From: GCA-003244245 sp036378735
GTDB lineage: Bacteria; Actinomycetota; Actinomycetes; Mycobacteriales; Pseudonocardiaceae
DNA length: 9,112 nucleotides
Direction: 5' to 3'
NCBI GenBank assembly: GCA_036378735.1
Contig: DASUVX010000168.1
Coordinates: 1-9,112 of the forward strand
Shown here: positions 1 to 5,604 of the stretch, in pieces
How positions within the stretch are numbered: position 1 is the first letter of the stretch
How the letters are laid out: each line of letters begins with the position of its first letter
Made by a program: the position numbers and the translations under genes
Notes under the pieces: generated by a model
What the model was told of the DNA's origin: nothing
The model's database searches: none
What the model saw: the letters and a program-made list of their open reading frames with translations, nothing else

Positions 1-87
1 ACCGGACTGTTCGCTCCGCCGATCGAGGTGGGCGAGGACGCCGACACGCAGACCCGCCTGCTGGCCCTGCTCGGGCGCCGAGCGTAG
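1..87 (+). CDS. C-terminal end of an upstream protein, probably DinB-like TIGR03086 family (partial)
   Basis: An open frame enters from the left edge and stops at TAG (85-87), giving 29 residues that end LLALLGRRA. The tail reads F-A-P-P-I-E-V-G-E-D-A then T-Q-T-R-L-L-A-L-L-G-R. This resembles the C-terminus of TIGR03086/maleylpyruvate-isomerase-like DinB proteins, where a 'FGPPVPVPDDA..RLLALLGR' type ending is common. These are putative metal-binding, possibly mycothiol-dependent enzymes. The catalytic part lies outside the window, so the family call rests only on this tail. The frame is codirectional with purF and ends 55 bp before the preferred purF start. Confidence 0.5.
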   Translation, partial: TGLFAPPIEVGEDADTQTRLLALLGRRA

Positions 88-100
88 CCCAGCCAGTAGA

Positions 101-118
101 CTGGACAGTATCGTCCAG
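101..118 (+). promoter_or_regulatory. Inverted repeat in the purF 5' region
   Basis: CTGGAC (101-106) and GTCCAG (113-118) form a perfect 6-bp inverted repeat around a 6-base centre. It lies between the upstream stop codon and purF. Two TANNNT hexamers that could be -10 elements fall in or beside it: TAGACT at 97-102 and TATCGT at 109-114. No good -35 is visible. It may be an operator or a short hairpin in the leader; which one cannot be decided from the sequence. Confidence 0.35.
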
Positions 119-142
119 AAACCTCCGAGTGTGGAGTCGCAC

Positions 143-1675
143 GTGGGCAACGATGAGCCCCGGCAAGACCCCGACCGGCGAGACGACTATGCCGGACCGC
201 GTGAAGAGTGTGGTGTGTTCGGCGTATGGGCACCCGGCGACGAGGTCGCCAAACTCGCCTACTTCGGCCTGTACGCCCTGCAGCACCGGGGCCAGGAGGC
301 TGCCGGCATCGCGGTGTCGGACGGCTCGCAGGTGCTGGTGTTCAAAGACCTCGGCCTGGTCAGCCAGGTGTTCGACGAGCAGGTACTGTCCAGCCTGACC
401 GGGCACATCGCCGTCGGGCACTGCCGGTACTCCACCACCGGCTCCACCACCTGGGAAAATGCCCAGCCGACCTTTCACACCACGGCCGCCGGATCCGGCC
501 TGGCGCTGGGACATAACGGCAACCTGGTCAACACCGCTGAGCTGCTGGTCCAGGCCGGCAAGGTGGGCGCCCGGAACGGGGCGACCACCGATTCCGATCT
601 GATCACCGGCTTGCTCGCTGCAGCCGCCGCGGACATCGGGATCGAAAACGCGGCCCAGCGCGTGCTGCCCCGGCTGCGGGGAGCGTTCTCGCTGGTGTTC
701 TGCGACGAGGACACCCTGTACGCGGCGCGCGACCCGCACGGAGTGCGCCCGCTGGTGCTGGGCAGGCTCGAGCGCGGCTGGGTGGTGGCCAGCGAGACCG
801 CGGCGCTGGACATCGTCGGCGCCAGCTTCGTCCGCGAGGTGGAGCCGGGCGAGATGCTGGCCATCGACGCCGGCGGGCTGCGCAGCTCCCGCTTCGCCAA
901 CCCCGAGCCCAAGGGCTGCGTCTTCGAGTACGTCTACCTAGCCCGCCCGGACACCACGATTGCCGGGCGCGGTGTGCACGCCACCCGGGTGGAGATCGGT
1001 CGCCGGCTGGCCAAGGAGCACCCGGTCGACGCCGATCTGGTAATTCCGGTACCCGAATCGGGCACCCCGGCCGCGATCGGTTACGCCGAATGCTCGGGCA
1101 TCCCGTACGGCAAGGGCTTGGTGAAAAACGCCTACGTCGGGCGCACCTTCATCCAGCCGTCCCAGACGATCCGGCAGCTGGGCATCCGCCTCAAGCTCAA
1201 CCCGCTGCGCGACGTCATCCGCGGCAAGCGCCTGGTCGTGGTGGACGATTCCATCGTGCGCGGCAACACCCAGCGCGCGCTGGTCCGGATGCTGCGCGAG
1301 GCCGGCGCCATCGAGGTGCACGTCCGCATCGCCAGCCCGCCGGTGCGCTGGCCGTGCTTCTACGGCATCGACTTCGCATCCCGCGCCGAGCTGATCGCCA
1401 ACGGCGCCGATGTCGAGGGAATCCGCCGCTCCATCGGGGCGGACAGTCTCGGTTACGTCAGCCTGGACAACCTCATCGCGGCCTCGGAGCAGCCGGCGTC
1501 CCGGCTGTGCACGGCCTGCTTCAACGGTCGTTATCCGATCCCGTTGCCCACCAACGCGTCGGTCGGCAAGCACCTGCTCGAAGAGCTTGACGGGGTGGAG
1601 CGCGGCATTGCGGGTGACGCTGCGCCGGTGTTGCCGGTGGGGGCCGGCGCCGAGGATGCGCTACGGCGTCCCTGA
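143..1675 (+). CDS. purF: Amidophosphoribosyltransferase (glutamine PRPP amidotransferase)
   Basis: PurF catalyses the first committed step of purine biosynthesis in the cytoplasm: PRPP plus glutamine gives 5-phosphoribosylamine. From the GTG at 143 the protein has 510 residues. Residues 1-22 look like a propeptide, and REECGVFGVW places the N-terminal nucleophile at Cys23. Class II glutaminase motifs follow (LQHRGQEAAGI, GHCRYSTTG, LGHNGNL). The phosphoribosyltransferase half carries the PRPP loop VVVDDSIVRGNT (365-376). Cysteines 259, 405, 456 and 459 sit where Bacillus-type PurF binds its 4Fe-4S cluster. A GTG at 131 is in frame (514 aa), but only 143 has a good Shine-Dalgarno sequence, GGAG at 133-136 with a 6-base gap. 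purM follows 83 bp downstream. The similarity to mycobacterial PurF is very strong. Confidence 0.97.
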   Translation: MGNDEPRQDPDRRDDYAGPREECGVFGVWAPGDEVAKLAYFGLYALQHRGQEAAGIAVSDGSQVLVFKDLGLVSQVFDEQVLSSLTGHIAVGHCRYSTTGSTTWENAQPTFHTTAAGSGLALGHNGNLVNTAELLVQAGKVGARNGATTDSDLITGLLAAAAADIGIENAAQRVLPRLRGAFSLVFCDEDTLYAARDPHGVRPLVLGRLERGWVVASETAALDIVGASFVREVEPGEMLAIDAGGLRSSRFANPEPKGCVFEYVYLARPDTTIAGRGVHATRVEIGRRLAKEHPVDADLVIPVPESGTPAAIGYAECSGIPYGKGLVKNAYVGRTFIQPSQTIRQLGIRLKLNPLRDVIRGKRLVVVDDSIVRGNTQRALVRMLREAGAIEVHVRIASPPVRWPCFYGIDFASRAELIANGADVEGIRRSIGADSLGYVSLDNLIAASEQPASRLCTACFNGRYPIPLPTNASVGKHLLEELDGVERGIAGDAAPVLPVGAGAEDALRRP

Positions 1676-1758
1676 CCCGGGGCCCGACCGGGTAACGTTG
1701 CTGTAACAGCTCGTCGGGGCATCTTCGCGCCATTACCACGTGTCCTGGAGCGCTCGCC

Positions 1759-2856
1759 ATGACCGAGATCGACAGCCCGCGCGCGACCTACGCAGCAGCC
1801 GGGGTGGATATCGCCGCCGGGCAACAGGCGGTCGCCGCACTGCGCCCGCACACCGAACGGGCCCGCCGCCCGGAGGTGCTGGGCACGATCGGCGGTTTCG
1901 CCGGCCTGTTCAAGCTCAAGCTGGAACGCTGGCGGGAACCGGTGCTGGCCAGTTCCACCGACGGCGTCGGCACCAAGATCGCAGTGGCGCAGGCGATGGA
2001 CGTCCATCACACCATCGGGATCGATCTGGTCGCGATGGTCGTCGACGACCTGGTGGTCTGCGGAGCTGAACCGCTGTTCCTGCAGGACTACATCGCGGTC
2101 GGGAAGGTGGTACCGGAACGCATCGCGGAGCTGGTCCGGGGCATCGCCGACGGCTGTGTCCAGGCCGGCTGCGCGCTGCTGGGCGGGGAGACCGCCGAGC
2201 ATCCCGGCATGATGACCGACGACGACTATGACCTGTCCGCGACCGGAGTGGGCGTGGTCGAGGCCGATGCCATCCTGGGGCCAGAGTGTGTCCGGCCCGG
2301 TGACGTGGTGGTGGCGATGGGCTCCTCGGGACTGCATTCCAACGGCTATTCGCTGGCCCGGCATGTGCTATTGGACATCGCGCGGATGCCCCTGGACGGC
2401 CATGTCGAGGAATTCGGCCGCACGCTGGGGGAGCAGTTGCTCGAACCCACCCGGATCTACGCCAAGCACTGCCTGGCGCTGGTCGCCGAGACCGAGGTGC
2501 GGACCTTCGCGCACATCACCGGCGGCGGGCTGGTGACGAACCTGTCACGGGTGATGCCGCGCGGGCTGGTTGCGGTGCTCGAGCGCGGCAGTTGGACGCC
2601 GGCCGCGGAATTCGCGCTGATCGCCCGCCGTGGGCGGGTGGAGCGCGCGGAGATGGAATGTACGTTCAACATGGGTGTCGGGATGGTCGCGGTGGTCGAC
2701 GCCGCGGAGGTGGATCGGGCGCTGGCTGTGCTCACCGCGCGGCACGTACCCGCGTGGATTCTCGGCGAGGTGCGCAAATCGCGCGATGTCACCGTCGACG
2801 GCACATCGAAAGGCTCCCCTCGCGCGCTGCTGCGCGGGGAGCATCCCCGGTTTTAA
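1759..2856 (+). CDS. purM: Phosphoribosylformylglycinamidine cyclo-ligase (AIR synthetase)
   Basis: PurM makes aminoimidazole ribonucleotide from FGAM with ATP, the fifth step of purine biosynthesis. The 365-residue protein has the family motifs in order: the nucleotide loop DGVGTK (68-73), VDDLVVCGAEPLFLQDY (95-111), GGETAEHPGM (142-151), GLHSNGYS (191-198), ITGGGL (253-258) and FNMGVGM (303-309). It ends EHPRF, as I recall for mycobacterial PurM. The ATG is preceded by GGAG (1747-1750) with an 8-base gap. It probably shares a transcript with purF, although the 83-bp gap leaves room for a second promoter. The gene ends 12 bp from the stop codon of the convergent DUF3073 gene. Confidence 0.97.
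   Translation: MTEIDSPRATYAAAGVDIAAGQQAVAALRPHTERARRPEVLGTIGGFAGLFKLKLERWREPVLASSTDGVGTKIAVAQAMDVHHTIGIDLVAMVVDDLVVCGAEPLFLQDYIAVGKVVPERIAELVRGIADGCVQAGCALLGGETAEHPGMMTDDDYDLSATGVGVVEADAILGPECVRPGDVVVAMGSSGLHSNGYSLARHVLLDIARMPLDGHVEEFGRTLGEQLLEPTRIYAKHCLALVAETEVRTFAHITGGGLVTNLSRVMPRGLVAVLERGSWTPAAEFALIARRGRVERAEMECTFNMGVGMVAVVDAAEVDRALAVLTARHVPAWILGEVRKSRDVTVDGTSKGSPRALLRGEHPRF
2813..2842 (+). terminator. Hairpin inside the 3' end of purM, possible terminator for the convergent pair
   Basis: GCTCCCC (2813-2819) pairs perfectly with GGGGAGC (2836-2842). Inside, GCGC (2822-2825) pairs with GCGC (2832-2835) across a 2-base bulge. The stem is about 11 bp, followed after eight bases by TTTTAA (2851-2856). 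purM and the DUF3073 gene meet tail to tail with only 12 bp between them, so a terminator for either strand would have to lie within coding sequence. There is no long U tract, as is common in actinobacteria, so this is only a candidate. Confidence 0.35.
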
Positions 2857-2868
2857 CTAAGGTTGGCT

Positions 2869-3063
2869 TCAGCGGCGGTACTCGTCGTACTCGTCGGCGT
2901 AAGCGTCCTCGCTGCGGTCCCCATCACCGTAGCTGTCACTGTGGCTGCCGCCGTTGCCACCCGACAGCTCTCGTTGCAAAGCTTCGAGATCCGTGGCGGG
3001 AGAGCTGTACTTGAGCTCCCGGGCCACCTTCGTCTGCTTGGCCTTGGCTCGGCCGCGCCCCAT
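2869..3063 (-). CDS. DUF3073 family small protein
   Basis: This is a 64-residue protein of unknown function belonging to a family widespread in actinobacteria; the mycobacterial counterpart also lies next to purM. The N-terminus, MGRGRAKAKQTKVARELKY, is basic and is the conserved part of the family. The C-terminal third is rich in Asp, Glu, Ser and Tyr with no hydrophobic core, so it is probably disordered. No signal peptide or membrane segment is visible. The frame extends upstream to 3132, but the conserved MGRGRAK start at 3063 has a GAGGGGG Shine-Dalgarno sequence about seven bases upstream, and the extra N-terminal residues look non-coding. It is the last gene of the minus-strand block and converges on purM. 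Confidence 0.88.
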   Translation of the reverse strand: MGRGRAKAKQTKVARELKYSSPATDLEALQRELSGGNGGSHSDSYGDGDRSEDAYADEYDEYRR

Positions 3064-3208
3064 GGCTCGACCCCCTCGCACGCAGGGACGGGGCCATCCG
3101 GGGGAACGGCGGCCTCGTTCGCTCGACAACATCCGTTGGTTACCACCGTACAGGGTTCCCCACAGCGGATGCGACGTGGCAGCTCCTGCCGGGAGTGTCG
3201 GGTCGGCG

Positions 3209-3751
3209 TCAGTCGGTGAGTCCGCGTTGCTCGGCGAGCAGCTCGTCTACCGAGGCCGTTCCCCGGGCATAACGGGAACCGATTTCGGCATTGCAGGTGT
3301 CCACCACGTGCTGTACCTCGCGGCGGCGGCGGGACACCGACGTCTCCTCCGTCTGGTAAGCCGCCAGCGCGCCGGCGAGCTGCTCGGCAGACAGCGAGCC
3401 CACATCGGACAGATCGACATCGGCGACCAGGGCCTCGATGCGGCGGCGGTGCGCCTCGGCCTGCGAGGGCTGTAACGGTTGATGGCGGCCTGATCCGGTC
3501 GCCGGGGCGATGGCGTTCTCGGCCAGGATCGCCGCCAGTCCGGCGACAACGGGTGCGCTGCTGCCCTCCTGGCGGCGGCGCTGCTCGGCACGCACGATGT
3601 CGATTCGGGCGTGCAGCAGCCGTCGAAGATAGGACAGATCGGTCTCCTCCTGCGCCGCGAGATCCCGCCGCGCCCGCACCTCCCCCATCGGTAGTTTCCC
3701 CAGCCCAGCCACAAACCCGGGCTCGAGTATCCGCTCGATCACGCCGCTCAT
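3209..3751 (-). CDS. RsiG-like protein with two c-di-GMP signature motifs
   Basis: This 180-residue, mostly helical, charged protein resembles Streptomyces RsiG, the anti-sigma factor that holds the sporulation sigma factor WhiG when loaded with c-di-GMP. RsiG binds the nucleotide through two copies of E-x3-S-x2-R-x3-Q-x3-D. Here the second copy is exact (E136, S140, R143, Q147, D151). The first is intact except that Q is replaced by H (E36, S40, R43, H47, D51). The similarity continues around the motifs (DLSYLRRLLHARIDIVRAE; the end region SVDELLAEQ). The start at 3751 has a GGGAGGG Shine-Dalgarno sequence about seven bases upstream; the longer frame to 4558 is antisense to ygfZ. No sigma factor lies in this window, so its partner is unknown. 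The family resemblance is clear; the anti-sigma role is inferred. Confidence 0.8.
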   Translation of the reverse strand: MSGVIERILEPGFVAGLGKLPMGEVRARRDLAAQEETDLSYLRRLLHARIDIVRAEQRRRQEGSSAPVVAGLAAILAENAIAPATGSGRHQPLQPSQAEAHRRRIEALVADVDLSDVGSLSAEQLAGALAAYQTEETSVSRRRREVQHVVDTCNAEIGSRYARGTASVDELLAEQRGLTD

Positions 3752-3764
3752 CCTGCCACCCTCC

Positions 3765-3830
3765 CCGCATTCAGCGGGCTGAGCGGGGTAACTCGGGTGG
3801 CCATAACCCCGCTGAGTCTGCTCAATGCGG
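3765..3830 (-). promoter_or_regulatory. Long imperfect inverted repeat between ygfZ and the RsiG-like gene
   Basis: CCGCATT (3765-3771) pairs with AATGCGG (3824-3830). Inside, TCAGCGGG (3771-3778) can pair with CCCGCTGA (3808-3815), or AGCGGGGT (3782-3789) with ACCCCGCT (3806-3813). On the minus-strand transcript the structure starts five bases after the ygfZ stop and ends at the GGGAGGG Shine-Dalgarno sequence of the RsiG-like gene. It could end ygfZ transcription without a U tract, or gate translation of the RsiG-like gene. The sequence does not tell these apart. Confidence 0.5.
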
Positions 3831-3834
3831 TTGG

Positions 3835-4869
3835 CTAGCCCCTGAGGCGGCGCAGTGCGGCGCGGCCGGGGGGTTCGCCGGTGTCGGGGGGGAGCGAGGC
3901 GGGGTCGATGGACGCTGCGGCTTCGCCGGCCTGTAACGGGGTGCCGGGTTCTATCGAGCGTTTGAGTAGGGCTAGCGCGAGGGGGCCCAGTTCGTGGTGG
4001 ATGGCCACGGTGCCGACCCGGCCGACCACCCGCTCGCCGGCTCGTACCGGGTCCCCGGTGCTGGGTGCCTGCTCGGGTGACTCCAGGTGCAGCAGCACCA
4101 TCCGCCGCGGCGGGCGGCCCAGGTTGGCCACCCGAGCGACCGTCTCCTGGCCGCGGTAGCAGCCCTTGTCCAGGTGCACCGCGGAACCGATCCAGCCGAC
4201 CTCGTGCGGGATGGTGCGCTCGTCGGTGTCGATACCCAGCCGCGGGCGCAGCGCCGCCACCCGGAGCGCCTCGTACGCCCAGGTGCCGGCCGGGGTGGCG
4301 CCGGCGTCGACGAGTCGCTGCCAGACCGGGGTGAGCTCGCCCCGGGGTACCACCAGGTCCGTCCGACCCGTCGTTGTGCGGACAAAACCGCCGCCCAGCT
4401 GCCCGGCTTGGGCGAGCACCTGGTCGGTGCCCGGTCCGAGTAGGGATAACACCGCTAGCTCCGCCGTCGCGTCCCGCGGCGCCACCTTCGACCAGAACAC
4501 CATCGAGTTCAGGTAGGTCAGCAGTCCCTGCGCTGCACCTGGCTCGGTGTCCAGCCACACCGTGCCGTCCACGTGGGACACCACCGCGTGGTGCTCGACG
4601 TGTCCGCGCAGGTCCAGCACCAGCGCCTCGGTGTGATCGCCATCATCCAGCGCCAGCAGGTGCTGCGAGGTGATGGTGTGCAGCCAGCTCAGCCGGTCCT
4701 CACCCGGCACAGCGAGGACCTCCCGGTTCGACCGGTCGACCACCGCCACCCCGCGCTCGGCGGCGCGCTGCTCACCCAGCGGGTCGCCGTAGTGCCAGGC
4801 AACCCCAGGATCGGGAGAGTTCTCGGGCGGGCGCACCGCGCCCGGCAACTGCAGCAGCGGTGAGGTCAC
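3835..4869 (-). CDS. ygfZ: Folate-binding YgfZ/GcvT-like protein (Fe-S cluster maintenance)
   Basis: YgfZ proteins share the fold of the glycine-cleavage T-protein, bind tetrahydrofolate and support iron-sulfur enzymes. The 344-residue protein shows the diagnostic K-G-C-Y-x-G-Q-E motif at 235-242 (Cys237), preceded by a region typical of the family (ALRVAALRPRLG, 201-212; IPHEVGWIGSAVHLDKGCY). The N-terminal half (VVDRSNREVLAVPGEDRLSWLH, 43-64) is the usual GcvT-type first domain. The start is GTG at 4869. Its GTGA overlaps the TGA stop of the Nur-like gene, so the two are probably translationally coupled; the nearest GGAG lies 11 bases upstream. It ends in TAG at 3837-3835. It corresponds in position to the conserved ygfZ-like gene near purM in mycobacteria. 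Confidence 0.9.
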   Translation of the reverse strand: MTSPLLQLPGAVRPPENSPDPGVAWHYGDPLGEQRAAERGVAVVDRSNREVLAVPGEDRLSWLHTITSQHLLALDDGDHTEALVLDLRGHVEHHAVVSHVDGTVWLDTEPGAAQGLLTYLNSMVFWSKVAPRDATAELAVLSLLGPGTDQVLAQAGQLGGGFVRTTTGRTDLVVPRGELTPVWQRLVDAGATPAGTWAYEALRVAALRPRLGIDTDERTIPHEVGWIGSAVHLDKGCYRGQETVARVANLGRPPRRMVLLHLESPEQAPSTGDPVRAGERVVGRVGTVAIHHELGPLALALLKRSIEPGTPLQAGEAAASIDPASLPPDTGEPPGRAALRRLRG

Positions 4870-5300
4870 GAGCCGTCGTTCTCCACGGCCGGCGCGGCGT
4901 GCTCTGCGCAGCGTCCGGATAGCGCCAGGTGGCTGGCGTCGACCACGAACCCGAACCGCGAGCGCAACCGCTCGATCAGGTCGGCGAGCTCTTCAGGCGG
5001 CACTTCGGTGACAGCGGCGCAGCGGTGGCATACCAGGTGGACGTGTTCGTGCCCTTGGGTGGAGTAGCTCGGCGCGCCATGCCCGAGGTGGGTGTGGCGG
5101 ACCAGGTCCAGGCCCTCGAGCAGCTCAAGGGTGCGGTAGATGGTGGTGATGTTGACCGCGGGCGCGACGCGCTGGACGTGCTCGCAGATGCGCTCCGGCG
5201 TGGCGTGCTCCAATTCCCGCACCGCGTCGAGAACCAGCTGGCGTTGCGGGGTCAGCCGCATCCCGCGCTGGTGCAGCGTCCGGCGCAGGCTGGTGTCCAC
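4866..5300 (-). CDS. nur: Fur-family regulator, Nur-like (nickel-responsive)
   Basis: This 144-residue Fur-type repressor has an N-terminal winged helix (RGMRLTPQRQLVLDAV, 12-27; VNITTIYRTLELLE, 49-62) and a metal-binding dimerisation domain. It closely resembles Streptomyces coelicolor Nur, which represses nickel uptake and sodF. All seven metal ligands I recall from the Nur structure align: H32, H84, H86 and H88 for the M-site, and H69, H71 and H124 for the nickel site. The CxxC at 91-94 is present; the second CxxC of zinc-structured Fur proteins is reduced to a single Cys131. The start is GTG at 5300, chosen because TACCAT lies exactly seven bases upstream, the geometry of a leaderless transcript. 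The open frame extends to 5360 with no ribosome site. Its stop overlaps ygfZ by 4 bp. Confidence 0.85.
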   Translation of the reverse strand: MDTSLRRTLHQRGMRLTPQRQLVLDAVRELEHATPERICEHVQRVAPAVNITTIYRTLELLEGLDLVRHTHLGHGAPSYSTQGHEHVHLVCHRCAAVTEVPPEELADLIERLRSRFGFVVDASHLALSGRCAEHAAPAVENDGS

Positions 5301-5313
5301 ATTCCTGATGGTA
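5298..5313 (-). promoter_or_regulatory. Leaderless promoter of the Nur-like gene
   Basis: On the minus strand TACCAT (5313-5308) fits the TANNNT -10 of actinobacterial housekeeping promoters. Seven bases separate it from the GTG at 5300, so transcription would start at the initiation codon. An AGGA just before the GTG is too close to act as a Shine-Dalgarno sequence. No clear -35 is seen, which suits a regulated promoter. Confidence 0.55.
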
Positions 5314-5326
5314 GCGCGGCTGCTGT

Positions 5327-5345
5327 GCTCGAACGGGTATCGAGC
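5327..5345 (-). promoter_or_regulatory. Palindromic operator candidate upstream of the Nur-like gene
   Basis: GCTCGA (5327-5332) and TCGAGC (5340-5345) form a perfect inverted repeat around seven bases, 19 bp in all. It covers the expected -35 zone of the leaderless promoter. Fur-family operators are commonly dyads of about this size, so autoregulation is plausible. The sequence does not match the TTGCaa-N5-ttGCAA Nur box I recall from Streptomyces, so the binding protein is uncertain. A second small palindrome, GCGCA-N4-TGCGC, lies at 5355-5368. Confidence 0.4.
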
Positions 5346-5408
5346 GTGGTCACTGCGCACGCTTGCGCCCCGCCGGGCCCGCGGTTGGCAGGGACGTCGT
5401 GTTATCCG

Positions 5409-5438
5409 TTGCGGCCCTGTTACGGGGGCGGATAGCGT
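5409..5438 (+). promoter_or_regulatory. Plus-strand promoter for the mini-ORF transcript
   Basis: TTGCGG (5409-5414) and TAGCGT (5433-5438) are separated by 18 bases and fit -35 and -10 hexamers of a housekeeping promoter. The predicted start, near A5445, would leave a leader of about 25 bases before the TTG of the mini-ORF. This promoter is divergent from the Nur-like gene promoter. Confidence 0.5.
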
Positions 5439-5469
5439 GCAGGCACACGGGAAAGGAGGTGGTCCAAGG

Positions 5470-5508
5470 TTGAACGGCTATAGGACTCGTGAGGTGGCTG
5501 CCAGCTAG
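5470..5508 (+). CDS. 12-codon mini-ORF with an extended Shine-Dalgarno sequence
   Basis: TTG at 5470 opens a frame reading MNGYRTREVAAS, then TAG (5506-5508). The upstream stretch 5451-5465 matches the complement of the 16S rRNA 3' end at 14 of 15 bases; the single difference is a G that can still wobble-pair. GGAGG (5455-5459) sits ten bases before the TTG, slightly long but workable. A promoter-like pair lies just upstream. There is no plus-strand gene downstream before the convergent FABP gene, so this is not an ordinary leader peptide. It could be a translated micropeptide or an RNA whose key part is the anti-SD-binding stretch. I do not recognise a named family. Confidence 0.5.
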   Translation: MNGYRTREVAAS

Positions 5509-5538
5509 AGCCGCCGACGGCCGTGGAAGGCCACCTCC
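5491..5538 (+). promoter_or_regulatory. Mutually exclusive pairing that could sequester the mini-ORF Shine-Dalgarno
   Basis: GCCACCTC (5530-5537) is an exact complement of GAGGTGGC (5491-5498) inside the mini-ORF. The overlapping CCACCTCC (5531-5538) is an exact complement of GGAGGTGG (5455-5462) in the Shine-Dalgarno sequence. Only one pairing can form at a time. A ribosome on codons 8-10 would block the first and free the second. The complementarity is seen directly; the switch is inferred. Confidence 0.35.
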
Positions 5539-5604
5539 ACTCCGACCATGTCGATCACGACGGCGGAGAAGCGAGAGGCGGCCGGCGAATCCAAGGCAGT
5601 CACC

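Noticed and set aside
938..1573. Minus-strand open frame within purF
   Set aside because: It is a shadow of purF: no ribosome site, no family resemblance, and purF is intact on the other strand.
3064..3132. N-terminal extension of the DUF3073 frame
   Set aside because: The family begins at MGRGRAK, which has its own Shine-Dalgarno sequence. The extra residues are Arg/Pro/Gly-rich and look like leader sequence.
3178..3190. Small hairpin GGCAG-CTC-CTGCC after the RsiG-like stop
   Set aside because: Five base pairs with no U tract is too weak to call in such GC-rich DNA.
3752..4558. N-terminal extension of the RsiG-like frame
   Set aside because: The extension is antisense to ygfZ and has shadow-like composition. 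The ATG at 3751 has a strong ribosome site and is followed by RsiG-like sequence.
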